Assembly (NCBI GenBank): GCA_964640195.1
Contig: CAZXIC010000002.1
Span: forward strand, 62,001 to 126,000
DNA: 64,000 bases
Source: CAZXIC01 sp964640195
GTDB taxonomy: Archaea; Iainarchaeota; Iainarchaeia; Iainarchaeales; GCA-2688035
Reading direction: 5' to 3'
Shown here: one piece after another, positions 56,056 through 64,000 of the stretch
Position numbering within the stretch: the first letter of the stretch is position 1
Layout: every line of letters begins with the position of its first letter
Notes under the pieces: model-generated
Told to the model about the DNA's origin: nothing
Seen by the model: the letters and a program-made list of their open reading frames with translations, nothing else
Database searches by the model: none
Program-made: the position numbers and the translations under genes

Positions 56056-58803
56056 TTACTGCAATTTCTTTTTCTCCAATTCAAGCAGATGGATTTTCTC
56101 CCTGTACTCGAAAAGCTTCTGCCTGAAATAGTCCTCTTTTATTGTCTGCTTGCAGAACTCTGTTTCAAGGTTCTGCACCATATCCCTGAGCTTTGCGATT
56201 TCCGCATCAATTTCCTGCAGCCTGAGCCCTGCCTCAACGGGCTCAGCTGGCTTCCCTGGCTTGGCAAAAAGCCCCATCAGCTTGGCCGGCAGCATTGAAG
56301 CGCTGACTGCAGTTTTATGGGCAGCATACCTGGACTCAGAAGGCAGCCTTTTCCAGGCAAGGACATGCCTCTTCCTCTCAGTGCTTATTTCCGCAGCTGC
56401 CTTCCGCATCTCCTTCTCATGCATGGAAATCTGCTTCTCCAGTTCACGCCCCTGGGCCTTTCCCTTAACAACGGCTTTCTGCAGCTGCGCTTTCTTTTTC
56501 GCAATTGCAAGGCTGCCCCTCTTGTGTTCCAGGAAAAACAGCTTGTGCATTCTCTTAAGCATATACAAGGCAAACAGTATCACGACAAGCAGAACAAGCA
56601 GCAAGGCAATCAAGAAAATAGGCAGCGGCGCATAAACAGCGAAGGGAAAAGAGGTTGTGCCTTTGTTCCCCAATGAATCAATTGCGGTAATTACAAGCGC
56701 AGCTTCAGGCAGGTCTTTGTCGGAAAACACGTAATGCCCGGTGAAAACATTGCCGTCCTGCTGCAACGGGATGGAAACTCCGTTCAGGACAGCATTCACG
56801 TCAGCGCCTGGCACAGCAGCGTTGTTGGCGTAAACAAGCTGGAACTTAAACTCAAGCTTCTCGCTGACGGACACCTTAAGCTCCTTGGGTTGGAGGAGAA
56901 CTGCCTTGATTGCCCCTGCATTAATGTCAAGCGTCAGCTCCTGCAGCCCTGCCAACTCGCCCTTTGCAGCAAAAAAGGAAAAGCTCTGCTTGCCGATGGG
57001 AAGGTCAACTGGCACAACATAGCTTCCGGTGTAAGAGCCGTTTCCGAGGTCCTGCAAATCAATTCCGTTTCCGTAAGCGTCTGTAAGGGAGATTGCTGCA
57101 CCTTCAATAGGCTCTCCCTCAAGGTCTGTTACAAGCACGTTCAAGTCAATCGCCTGACCCCTTAAAACAGTGTTGAAGTCAGTGAGGAGCTCGATTGACA
57201 ACTGCTGCTGCCCTGTATGGGTGCAGGCAGCAGAACAGGTGCCAGGAGAAAGGCATTCATCCAATGTTATCGGATTCTGGTCATCGCAGTCAGCAGTGCT
57301 GCTGCAGGCAATTGTGCAAGGTGTGTTTGAGCAAGAGGCTTCACAAGTGCCAGCATTAAGGCACTTGTCGAGGGTCTGGGGGTCATCGTCAAAGCAGTCG
57401 CCGTCACCGCTACAGGCAACAGTGCAACCAACGTTGGCGCAATACGAATCGCACTGCCCGGGAAAAAAGCAGTAATCACTGGTTGCCTCTATACCGTCAT
57501 CACAGTCAGCATCAGCTGTGCAAGCAACAGTGCAAACAGTATGCGTGCAGTTTGCATCGCAGGTTCCAGCATTATTACATACATCCACTGTCTCAGTGCT
57601 GTTGTCATCGCAGTCTGCGTTGCTGTAGCATGCGATTGCGCAAAGCGAGCTGCTGCAGTTTGCATCGCATGTGCCTGGGTTCAAACAAACATCGACAGTC
57701 ATAGCGTTGCTATCATCGCAGTCGGCGTTGGCGTCGCATGCAACAGTGCAGGCAATTGGCGTATTAGCGCAGTTTGCATCGCATGTGCCTGGGTTCAAAC
57801 AGGTATCGGTTGTAAGGCTGTTGCTGTCATCGCAGGCAGAATCAGAAGTGCATTCAATGGAACAGACAGTGTTGGAACAACTGGCAGAGCAGGTGCCTGG
57901 ATTGAGGCAAACGTCAGTTGTAAGGGAATTGCTGTCATCGCAGGCAGCATTATTGTCACACGCGATATCGCACACAGTATGGGAGCAGTTTGCATCGCAT
58001 GTGCCTGGGTTCAAACAGGTATCGGTTGTAAGGCTGTTGCTGTCATCGCAGGCAGAATCAGAAGTGCATTCAATGGAACAGACAGTGTTGGAACAACTGG
58101 CAGAGCAGGTGCCTGGATTGAGGCAAACGTCCACTGTTAAGCTATTGCCATCGTCACAGTCAGCGTTTGCATCGCATGCAATCATGCAGTAGCTGAATGT
58201 TACGTCTGCTGACGTGTCATCGTCATCGCCTGTTTCGCTGATAAAGAAGTTGCCGCTGCCTGTTGCTGCATCGCTGCCTGTTGAAAGGACAAAATAAAAG
58301 CTTTCACTGCCGCCGCTTTTCTCAATTCTGCACTGGTCAACTGTTGGCAGGGCACACAATACGTCATTGCCGCTTAAAGAGGGTGTTCCAGCCTTATAGG
58401 TCGTATCATCCAAACAGCCGCAGTATGAAACAGTTGCATCTGAGCCTATTACATCATTTGCTGCATAAACGTTATGGAAATTGAATTGGTCTGGATAGCC
58501 GTGTTGAAACCAATCACTGTTTGAAATAGTCAGCTCAAAGCGGTAATCGGTACTTCTCAACAAATTGGTATCGCATGCTGCGCTTGCGCCAGTGACATCA
58601 ATGCCTGTGCATACTGCTGTGCCACTCCCTATAACAGTGCTGCCGCTTTGAAAAACACCCAAAGAGTCAATTGAGTAATTTGGAGCAGGGGCAAGAAACA
58701 GGGAAAAAAAGCCAGCTGGCTGTCCTGGCGCAGAATACAGAAGCAGGAAAAGCGCTGCAATGGCAAGGGCAGCGGCTGCCAGGACTGCAATGCTTTTGTT
58801 CAT
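56056..58803 (-). CDS. Membrane-anchored protein with nine Cys-rich 36-residue repeats
   Basis: 915 residues. The N-terminal hydrophobic segment AVLAAAALAIAALFLLLY anchors or exports it. Residues 40-205 form a beta-rich domain. Nine 36-residue repeats follow (about 206-540), pattern C...C.....CDD.N..T.D.CLNPGTC.A.C, with six Cys per unit. Two bacterial-Ig-like sandwiches come next, then a transmembrane helix (FLIALLLVLLVVILFALYML near 725) and a cytoplasmic coiled coil ending in YFRQKLFEYREKIHLLELEK. The coiled coil resembles a module in the pilus-locus protein at 18117. The outer part is likely disulphide-rich and Ca- or ligand-binding; function unknown. Confidence 0.82.
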   Translation of the reverse strand: MNKSIAVLAAAALAIAALFLLLYSAPGQPAGFFSLFLAPAPNYSIDSLGVFQSGSTVIGSGTAVCTGIDVTGASAACDTNLLRSTDYRFELTISNSDWFQHGYPDQFNFHNVYAANDVIGSDATVSYCGCLDDTTYKAGTPSLSGNDVLCALPTVDQCRIEKSGGSESFYFVLSTGSDAATGSGNFFISETGDDDDTSADVTFSYCMIACDANADCDDGNSLTVDVCLNPGTCSASCSNTVCSIECTSDSACDDSNSLTTDTCLNPGTCDANCSHTVCDIACDNNAACDDSNSLTTDVCLNPGTCSASCSNTVCSIECTSDSACDDSNSLTTDTCLNPGTCDANCANTPIACTVACDANADCDDSNAMTVDVCLNPGTCDANCSSSLCAIACYSNADCDDNSTETVDVCNNAGTCDANCTHTVCTVACTADADCDDGIEATSDYCFFPGQCDSYCANVGCTVACSGDGDCFDDDPQTLDKCLNAGTCEASCSNTPCTIACSSTADCDDQNPITLDECLSPGTCSAACTHTGQQQLSIELLTDFNTVLRGQAIDLNVLVTDLEGEPIEGAAISLTDAYGNGIDLQDLGNGSYTGSYVVPVDLPIGKQSFSFFAAKGELAGLQELTLDINAGAIKAVLLQPKELKVSVSEKLEFKFQLVYANNAAVPGADVNAVLNGVSIPLQQDGNVFTGHYVFSDKDLPEAALVITAIDSLGNKGTTSFPFAVYAPLPIFLIALLLVLLVVILFALYMLKRMHKLFFLEHKRGSLAIAKKKAQLQKAVVKGKAQGRELEKQISMHEKEMRKAAAEISTERKRHVLAWKRLPSESRYAAHKTAVSASMLPAKLMGLFAKPGKPAEPVEAGLRLQEIDAEIAKLRDMVQNLETEFCKQTIKEDYFRQKLFEYREKIHLLELEKKKLQ
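57769..57915. repeat. 147-bp exact direct repeat, first copy
   Basis: Identical to 57985-58131, 216 bases apart (two 108-bp units). It lies in the Cys-rich repeat region and shows that the unit pair was duplicated recently. Confidence 0.92.
57985..58131. repeat. 147-bp exact direct repeat, second copy
   Basis: Identical to 57769-57915; the sequences diverge on either side (C versus A at the right end). Confidence 0.92.
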
Positions 58804-58902
58804 TCCACACTATATACATATTAATTGGTATTTAAAAGTAGCTTTGGGTGCGATCTCCAAGATAAGAAACAATTAAATTCTGGCGAACACAAAGGATATT
58901 TA

Positions 58903-59124
58903 ATGGCTGTAAGGAAATCAAACCGTCCAACAACCTGGTTGTCTACCCCACGGGTTAGTGCCCCGGCGGAGGCAATTTTGCCAAGGGGCAGCATGAGCAG
59001 CCATGCCCTGCTCAAGTTGGCAAAAAAACAGCGCCTACCCTTGCAACGTAAAACCATACAGGACAAAATTGCTGAGATTGAGCGAACTGGGAGAATAGTG
59101 CCTGGTTCGCTAGAGACGGAATAG
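58903..59124 (+). CDS. Small basic protein, possibly part of a frame-disrupted gene
   Basis: 73 residues starting MAVRKSNRPTTWLSTPRVSA, basic, with a helical end KTIQDKIAEIERTGRIVPGS. An in-frame TTG at 58825 is possible, but ATG 58903 follows GGATATTTAAT and looks like a short-leader start. The next ORF in another frame continues upstream of its own start with RDGIDRQHRYILPKVL, so the two could once have formed one protein. No family recognised. Confidence 0.5.
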   Translation: MAVRKSNRPTTWLSTPRVSAPAEAILPRGSMSSHALLKLAKKQRLPLQRKTIQDKIAEIERTGRIVPGSLETE

Positions 59125-59153
59125 ACCGACAACACAGATACATTCTGCCAAAA

Positions 59154-59639
59154 GTGTTGTGCAAAGAACTGCTGGGAGAAGCAGAGCTAAGGAAAAAACT
59201 TCCAGCGCTGCTGAAAACCGGCGAGCTTATACCACTGTCGAAAGTCGCGCAAGACTTGGGCTTGACTACAAGGACACTTTCCAGAAGAAAGGACGTTAAA
59301 ACTGTGAAGGTGGGGGGACGCGGAGCGGGAGAACGCAGTTTCATGATAAAAACAGATGCCGCGGAATTTAAGCGAACATACCCCGAAACTAAAATTAGAA
59401 GGAAGAAGAGTGCAGCTGTAGTTGAGCAACAGCCAGCAGGCAAGGCAATGAAAATAAGAGCGACCAAGACAACAAAGACTGTGGGGAAAAAGGCGTGGCA
59501 ATGGTTTAATGCACACCGCGAATTAGTATCGCCTGCCCACAGCGAGATGCTTGAAAAAATGGTGAGGCAATGCGAGAACCTACCGCTGGAGAGATGGGAT
59601 AAGGTAGTTGGGTGGCTTGAAAGGGCTTTTTTCAGATGA
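59154..59639 (+). CDS. Small helix-turn-helix-like basic protein
   Basis: 161 residues from GTG. LIPLSKVAQDLGLTTRTLSR near residue 25 fits a helix-turn-helix, followed by KVGGRGAGERSFMIKTD and a basic region, ending with WFNAHRELVSPAHSEMLEKM. It is probably a DNA-binding protein. Open reading in the same frame extends upstream without a start, meeting the end of the preceding ORF. Unknown function; may be viral or plasmid in origin. Confidence 0.5.
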   Translation: MLCKELLGEAELRKKLPALLKTGELIPLSKVAQDLGLTTRTLSRRKDVKTVKVGGRGAGERSFMIKTDAAEFKRTYPETKIRRKKSAAVVEQQPAGKAMKIRATKTTKTVGKKAWQWFNAHRELVSPAHSEMLEKMVRQCENLPLERWDKVVGWLERAFFR

Positions 59640-59723
59640 CCAGACCGGGCCAAAGAAACTGTTACTAAAATATCTTTTAACAGCCAAGAATTGTTATGTA
59701 GCTAGAATGCTACATAATAATAC

Positions 59724-59927
59724 CTATATTAACCCTAACTTCTTAGCCTTTGGCAACAGCCTCATAACTTGCCTTAATTCATTTAAAAGGGCCTTTTCAT
59801 CTACAGCGTTTGCAGCAAAGAGTTGTGGTTCTCGTGCTTGCTCACGTGTTAAAATGCTGAGAAGCTTGTAGGCATCAACTCTTATTTCAGCGAGGCTTCT
59901 TCCGACACCATTTTTCCACAAAAACAC
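59724..59927 (-). CDS. Small ORF, possibly the 3' part of a frame-disrupted gene
   Basis: 67 residues, starting GTG (MFLWKNGVGRSLAEIRVDAY), helical, with LNELRQVMRLLPKAKKLGLI at the end. It overlaps the following minus-strand ORF (59882-60091) by 46 bases in another frame, and reads as its natural continuation. No ribosome site is convincing. Low confidence that it is expressed alone. Confidence 0.4.
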   Translation of the reverse strand: MFLWKNGVGRSLAEIRVDAYKLLSILTREQAREPQLFAANAVDEKALLNELRQVMRLLPKAKKLGLI

Positions 59928-60091
59928 CTCAATTTGCGCTTATCAGGCCTGCCCAAAACTTCTGCCCTGCCCAGCGCCGTAACAGCATTGGCGACTGTTT
60001 TAATATCCCTAGCCAAAACGAGTTCTCTGCCCCGTCTTGCACGGGTCTTGTTCCGCTTTGCGGCTGAGGTTAGAGTCGCCCTTGCAGCCAT
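59882..60091 (-). CDS. Small basic protein, possibly the 5' part of a frame-disrupted gene
   Basis: 69 residues from ATG 60091 (MAARATLTSAAKRNKTRARR), very basic at the N terminus and with RDIKTVANAVTALGRAEVLG in the middle. A TATA-like TTTTTATTTT near 60120 lies about 30 bases upstream, fitting a leaderless transcript. The last 15 residues after PDKRKL differ in style from the rest, suggesting a frameshift into the overlapping ORF. An upstream start at 60133 is less likely. Confidence 0.45.
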   Translation of the reverse strand: MAARATLTSAAKRNKTRARRGRELVLARDIKTVANAVTALGRAEVLGRPDKRKLRCFCGKMVSEEASLK

Positions 60092-60133
60092 TGTAAAATA
60101 TTTTAGGGCATTCCAAAATAAAAACCCGCCCAA

Positions 60134-60483
60134 AATGGGCTTTACTTATACATAACTTATATCCCGCCCTGCCCCTGCGCCGCTCCCTTTCAAGCCACCC
60201 CTATTCCGCTATTCAATTTTTCCAGTGCGTTTTTCACATTTTTTTCAAAATTTCCGAAGGAATTTTACAGTATAATGTAGAATATGTTGTATCCTGTATG
60301 CTGTTTTTAGCCACCTCCAGAAGGCGGAAATGGCTTAAAAGCGTGAAATCAGGCCTCCTGCACTAAAATAGCTGGTTTGACCTGGCTCAACTTTGTCTGG
60401 GATGGCTTTAAATTTGAGGGAGCTGCAGAACTTGCAGCAGGGAGCGCAGGGCCCGCACGGGACGCCTTATAGTTATGTAGAAG
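60134..60483. other. Gene-poor stretch without recognised features
   Basis: About 350 bases between the small ORFs and the TcmP gene. CCCATTTTGGG at about 60130-60140 is a short palindrome and CTGCAGAACTTGCAG near 60430 can form a hairpin. Parts are A/T-rich, parts (60430-60470) G/C-rich. No ORF, tRNA or terminal repeat could be supported. It may be a remnant of an insertion. Confidence 0.5.
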
Positions 60484-61416
60484 TTATGGGGCGAACAGTT
60501 TTTTCTGCGTTCCATCAACTACACTAAATCCAGTTTCAATCATTTTACAGGTTGTTCTTTCTACCTTCTTTTTTGTATAAATAACCGCTTTGAGCCAGGG
60601 GTTCCTTCCCTTTGTTCGTCTTGTAGCAAATATGAGGTCGTAGAAAAAACTTCCTTCATCACTTTTAATTCTAATGTAGAAACACACATCACGGCCGCTT
60701 TTCTTTATGTTAGAAATATATAAATTACACAAATCATCTCTATTTAGACCGCCCTCCTTAATCTTCTTAACCTCAACTCCAAAAAACTTTGCGAGTTTTG
60801 AATGGGGGATGTCACATTGGGCTGCTTTAATAGCCCTAGCAGCCCCACATGATTGAAAATTAATAATTAGGTCGCCTGATTTATTCAATAATTTCTGAAT
60901 CGTTACCCATTCAACTTCCATGTTTTCACAATCAATGAAAGCAAGGTAGTGGCTATTTTCAGGCATTTCTTCTAGGATTTCATCGATGGCCTGGTTACAA
61001 TCCTTATGAATTATTTTATAATTTATTTTTGAATAAGCAGGCAACTTTTTAAGATAACTAATTCTTTTCTCCAAAGCGCCTAATGATTTAGAATTGGTAT
61101 CTACGAAGAACATTTTTGTGAAGGGTTTGTGAGTGTACAGTGTGGCTATTAAAGCAGAACCTAAAATGACCTGCTCTTTAACTTTGCACACTCCTGAATC
61201 AGCCAATAAATCAATATAATAAAAAGCCCCCCACCTTTTTGGGATTATCGCACTATAAACTGTTGATAAATAAGATTTTAAAAAAATTAATTTTTTAACC
61301 GGCCAGTAGCCATTTTTCTCATAATAGACGCTCTTGCCAAACGGCAATAGATTTGCTAAAAGGGAGGGTTTAAGACTAAAAAGCTGTTTCTCAAGCCAAG
61401 GTTGTTTGATAGCCAT
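60484..61416 (-). CDS. Three-Cys-motif partner protein (TcmP family)
   Basis: 310 residues. A Rossmann methyltransferase-like pattern is visible: AFYYIDLLADSGVCKV (family usually YIDxFAGPG), MFFVDTNSKSLGALEKRI, and LAFIDCENMEVEWVTIQKLL, then a C-terminal part with FFYDLIFATRRTKGRNPWLK. TcmP proteins occur beside genes with three-Cys or radical SAM motifs; their reaction is unknown. Here a radical SAM gene starts immediately upstream with a one-base gap between genes. The region is clearly richer in A/T than its surroundings, which suggests transfer. Confidence 0.8.
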   Translation of the reverse strand: MAIKQPWLEKQLFSLKPSLLANLLPFGKSVYYEKNGYWPVKKLIFLKSYLSTVYSAIIPKRWGAFYYIDLLADSGVCKVKEQVILGSALIATLYTHKPFTKMFFVDTNSKSLGALEKRISYLKKLPAYSKINYKIIHKDCNQAIDEILEEMPENSHYLAFIDCENMEVEWVTIQKLLNKSGDLIINFQSCGAARAIKAAQCDIPHSKLAKFFGVEVKKIKEGGLNRDDLCNLYISNIKKSGRDVCFYIRIKSDEGSFFYDLIFATRRTKGRNPWLKAVIYTKKKVERTTCKMIETGFSVVDGTQKKLFAP

Positions 61417-61417
61417 A

Positions 61418-62374
61418 TCAAATCAGGCAATTACACCTTATTTTCCTATAATCCATTCCCAGTTCTTCCCACATCTCAACTGTTTCCTTGCAAAGCGCCA
61501 GTTTTCTGTATCCAAAGTTGGCTTTTAAGTAGTCCCTAACAAATGAATACATTTCTCGTCGCGTGTTGAAGTCTATTTTCTTGCCCCAGTTTGATTTTTC
61601 GTTGAGGTATTTTACCCAGCTCTTGTCAGGGCAGCATCTAATCGTTGAAGCTAGCCCCCTCAACGACCCGATTGTTATCCTTTCTGGCGTGTAACTATTA
61701 AACAGTTTGTCAAGCAACTTACTGTACTCTTTTTTCCAGTTCTCAATCGGTACCATAGGGTCAACTCTAACTCTTACAACATAGCTCCTCTCATGCAGTT
61801 TTTTTCCTGCCTCAATTCTATCAAATGGCGAGGGCGCTTTCTCCCATCTTTTTGAAACTTCTGGCGCATTTAAACTAAAGCTAACCACCGTCTGGTTATG
61901 CTCTTCCATCCCAAGGAGGTTCTTTACGTTAGTAGATTTCGTGCAAAGAAGCACTTTGTGTTTCCTCTGTTTTTCAAACATCGGCATGATAAACTGCGAA
62001 AAAGGTCGTTCCAGATGTTCGGTCATTAGCGAATCGGCAAGCTCGCCTGAGTTAAGCAGCTCGTTGGAAACCCCGTCATTTTGCAAAAAATAATTTACGT
62101 GGTTTGCAATTTTTTCATGGTCCTTTGGCACTGGTGCGGTCTTTGTTTTGACCATGCGCAGGGTGCCTTTTAAGAAACACCAAGAACAGTTGAAAGGGCA
62201 GCCATAGCCCCACTTCAGCTCAAGGAAGTGAGGGCATACAACATCTTGCGCATATTTTGGGATGGGCGTCTTATCAAAACGGGTAATTATTGAGCCATCC
62301 TTCACCCGCTCAACTAGGATTTTGGTGCTACCATCCAACAGCTCGTACTCTTTGTATTTAACAGCCGAGCCCAT
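61418..62374 (-). CDS. Radical SAM protein (spore photoproduct lyase-like), TcmP partner
   Basis: About 318 residues. The 4Fe-4S motif is GYGCPFNCSWCFLKGT (CxxxCxxC) near residue 65, then a TIM-barrel-like region with KVLLCTKSTNVKNLLG, VVSFSLNAPEVSKRWEKAP and VRVRVDPMVPIENW, as in SPL-type enzymes. The C terminus has Cys at RCCPDKSW and the end RCNCLI. ATG 62374 or GTG 62383 may be used; a TATA-like TTTTAAATATT near 62405 is upstream. The downstream gene tcmP is adjacent, so the two likely act together, perhaps modifying a nucleic acid or protein. Confidence 0.82.
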   Translation of the reverse strand: MGSAVKYKEYELLDGSTKILVERVKDGSIITRFDKTPIPKYAQDVVCPHFLELKWGYGCPFNCSWCFLKGTLRMVKTKTAPVPKDHEKIANHVNYFLQNDGVSNELLNSGELADSLMTEHLERPFSQFIMPMFEKQRKHKVLLCTKSTNVKNLLGMEEHNQTVVSFSLNAPEVSKRWEKAPSPFDRIEAGKKLHERSYVVRVRVDPMVPIENWKKEYSKLLDKLFNSYTPERITIGSLRGLASTIRCCPDKSWVKYLNEKSNWGKKIDFNTRREMYSFVRDYLKANFGYRKLALCKETVEMWEELGMDYRKIRCNCLI

Positions 62375-62502
62375 GTGCAGCACTGCTATAATTACAATCT
62401 GTTAATATTTAAAATAGGTAGAAAGAGTGGACTTCCGGTGAATACTCATTTACAGGCTGCCGATATTAGCCTGCTAACCAGACGGCTCTTGCAGAATCCC
62501 TA

Positions 62503-62512
62503 CTTATAAAAA
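62503..62512 (+). promoter_or_regulatory. TATA-like box for the B12-binding-type radical SAM gene
   Basis: CTTATAAAAA, centred about 30 bp before the ATG at 62538, fits a leaderless or very short-leader transcript. Confidence 0.55.
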
Positions 62513-62537
62513 TAACATTCCAGATAGATACTATGGC

Positions 62538-63965
62538 ATGGCAAAGCGGATTTTGTTTGTGAATGGCCCTTCGCAGGACACCTGCGACAGGTTTTTTGGG
62601 TGGCCCACCCCATTGCTTTATGCGATAGCGCCAAGCGTTGATGCAATCAAGAATGATGAGCTTGATTTGGAGTACGTGCCCAAAATATTTGACCCGATAT
62701 GGTACGCTGAGGGAAAAAATGATGGCAGAGTAAAGAAGGAATTCCTCAGGCAGTTGAACGGCGTTGATGTCGTTTGCGCCAGCTCAACGTATGATTCGCT
62801 TTACCCCACAATGCAGTTGTTGGCCGAAGCCAAAAGGGAAGACCCGAACATAAGGATTGTTCTGGGCGGGCCGCATTTTGACGAAGTGCACAGCCTTGCT
62901 GGATTCAATGATGTGGAAAAGTCTCCTGAACTGGTTGACTTTGGCGTTGCAGGCGATGGGGAATTTGCATTGAAGGCTCTTCTGGAAGCAATCGCGGCAG
63001 ATAGCTTGGAGAAGCTTGATTTGTCTTCAGTTCCGGGAAAAGCTTGGGTGTATTCCAAAAAGGGCGTGCAACCCACCAGCGGGAAGCCCCTTGATTTGAA
63101 CAGGCTGCCTTTCATGCCCATTGAGCTTGCTGATGTTGAGAGGCACAAGCACGATTTTGACATTTTCACTGATAGCAGCGGAATACTGCCGACCTTCCAG
63201 ATGGTTGCTGCCAGGGGATGCACGTATTCTTGCGATTTCTGCTCTGAAAGAAGACAACTTGCGTACCCTAATGCAAGGTCTGTTGAAAATGTCATTGAGG
63301 AAGTCCTATTGCGTAAAGAGCAGGGATTCAAGGCGATTTTCTTTGACGACAGCACCTTCGGCTTGTACCCGGAGCTGATGGAACTGTTAAAAGAGCTGGG
63401 CAAGACAGGCATGGTTTTCGGGAGCCTGAACCGCTTTAACCACTTGGACAGGCAGGAAACAGTGGGAGCCTACAAGGATGCTGGCTTTGCCTACCTCTAC
63501 TGTGCAATCGAGCAGTTCGATGACAGGGCTCTGGCAAAAATGAGGAAAGGGCAGGGAACGAAAAAAATCGCGGAATCAATGAAACTGTTGTCCAAAAACC
63601 AGTTTACTGTCGGGGTTTCCCTGCTTTACGGGCTGCCCTACGAAACCGGCAATTCAATAAAGGCAACTCTGGACTTTACAGAGGAATGGGTAAATAAGGG
63701 AACAGTAAGATTGGTGAGCGAGTCAGTGCTCTCTTTCCATCCTGCAACCCCTGCCGGAAAAAGCCTCAGGCAGGGCTTCAACCGCACTCCGCCGAACCAG
63801 GGCTTTCCCTTCAACAGGTTTGAGGAAGGCCAGTGGTATCATCCAGAACACGTGACAGCAGAATACCTGGAAAAAATACTGAAGATGTCCGAGGAGAAAT
63901 TCAGCAAGGCGATGGTGAGAAACAGGCACTCGTGGTACGCTGCACAAGGGTTAATTGTGGAGTGA
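62538..63965 (+). CDS. B12-binding-type radical SAM protein
   Basis: 475 residues. The N-terminal cobalamin-binding-like domain has RILFVNGPSQDTCDRFFGWP, VVCASSTYDSLYPTMQLLAE and IRIVLGGPHFDEVHSLAGF; no DxHxxG is seen, as in many of this class. The radical SAM core begins ARGCTYSCDFCSERRQLAYP, continues with IFFDDSTFGLYPELMELL, CAIEQFDDRALAKMRKGQ and a C-terminal helical part. These enzymes methylate or rearrange unactivated carbon. It is divergent from the radical SAM-TcmP pair. Product unknown. Confidence 0.9.
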   Translation: MAKRILFVNGPSQDTCDRFFGWPTPLLYAIAPSVDAIKNDELDLEYVPKIFDPIWYAEGKNDGRVKKEFLRQLNGVDVVCASSTYDSLYPTMQLLAEAKREDPNIRIVLGGPHFDEVHSLAGFNDVEKSPELVDFGVAGDGEFALKALLEAIAADSLEKLDLSSVPGKAWVYSKKGVQPTSGKPLDLNRLPFMPIELADVERHKHDFDIFTDSSGILPTFQMVAARGCTYSCDFCSERRQLAYPNARSVENVIEEVLLRKEQGFKAIFFDDSTFGLYPELMELLKELGKTGMVFGSLNRFNHLDRQETVGAYKDAGFAYLYCAIEQFDDRALAKMRKGQGTKKIAESMKLLSKNQFTVGVSLLYGLPYETGNSIKATLDFTEEWVNKGTVRLVSESVLSFHPATPAGKSLRQGFNRTPPNQGFPFNRFEEGQWYHPEHVTAEYLEKILKMSEEKFSKAMVRNRHSWYAAQGLIVE

Positions 63966-64000
63966 TGGGTGGTTCAGGGAGCAATAAAAACAGCGCTTCT

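Noticed and set aside
57222..58190. CRISPR-like array
   Set aside because: Regular spacing of 108 bp is coding repeat periodicity with conserved Cys codons, not repeat-spacer structure.
57541..58192. Long plus-strand open frames opposite the Cys-rich repeats
   Set aside because: They are mirror frames of a repetitive GC-balanced coding sequence; the minus strand has signal peptide, repeats, membrane span and coiled coil.
60340..60480. Possible RNA gene or mobile-element end before TcmP
   Set aside because: Only short hairpins; no conserved RNA motif, terminal repeat or ORF.
61418..62374. True spore photoproduct lyase
   Set aside because: Only the radical SAM motif and barrel pattern match; the TcmP linkage and the extra Cys residues point to a different role.
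62440..62515. Possible tRNA or tRNA-like remnant upstream of the B12-type radical SAM gene
   Set aside because: Neither strand gives an acceptor stem, T-arm or anticodon arm in the right places; it is more simply a promoter region.

Overview
The window reads as chromosome of an archaeon, most likely a DPANN-type lineage (Diapherotrites or Micrarchaeota-like; this placement is inference). Seen directly: many pilin-like proteins with archaeal class III signal peptides, TATA-like boxes about 26-30 bp upstream of starts, frequent TTG/GTG starts with GGTGA or GGAGG ribosome sites, an archaeal D-aminoacyl-tRNA deacylase (DtdA type), a KaiC-like ATPase with a degenerate partner, and an archaeal HMG-CoA synthase/thiolase/DUF35 set. 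Several enzymes look bacterial in type (GAPDH, CoaD, CoaE, ThyX), as is common in such lineages.

Layout. 1-5.2 kb: sugar metabolism on the minus strand (galT, phosphohexomutase, truncated gap), a PfkB kinase, a Nudix hydrolase and a transglutaminase-like protein whose catalytic Cys appears replaced. 5.3-24.2 kb: a large type IV pilus/adhesin locus. It has two successive copies of a five-gene cassette (two class III pilins, a third pilin-like protein, a large von Willebrand A protein, a further membrane-anchored pilin-like protein), then a Lys/Ala/Pro-rich coiled-coil protein, a secretion ATPase and two GspF/TadC-type platform proteins. Two separate platform proteins plus VWA-bearing pilins recall Tad pili. 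The cassette copies differ by whole-domain insertions: three beta-sandwich modules inside each VWA domain and a LamG domain inside one pilin-like protein. Hairpin-rich palindromic elements lie in and between these genes. A PMT-like glycosyltransferase and a short major-pilin-like gene follow.

26.4-31.8 kb: overlapping bacterial-type coaE-coaD, two related GT4 glycosyltransferases, a candidate structured RNA with its own TATA box, and a KaiC-like gene pair. 31.8-42.5 kb: a coiled-coil protein, a Cas4-like nuclease without CRISPR, pyruvate phosphate dikinase, ThyX, HAD and HD hydrolases, aspartate kinase, aspartate-semialdehyde dehydrogenase and NAD kinase.

42.5-54.3 kb: an isoprenoid supercluster on one strand encoding the classical mevalonate route from acetyl-CoA to geranylgeranyl-PP: thiolase, HMG-CoA synthase, DUF35, HMG-CoA reductase, mevalonate kinase, phosphomevalonate kinase, diphosphomevalonate decarboxylase, type 2 IPP isomerase and a polyprenyl synthase, plus a GltD-like oxidoreductase that seems to start at ATT.

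54.3-64 kb: DtdA, a winged-helix protein, a large membrane-anchored protein with nine 36-residue Cys-rich repeats, a patch of small basic possibly frame-disrupted ORFs, and an AT-richer pair (TcmP plus a radical SAM protein) next to a B12-binding-type radical SAM enzyme. No rRNA, convincing tRNA, CRISPR array or transposase gene was seen.
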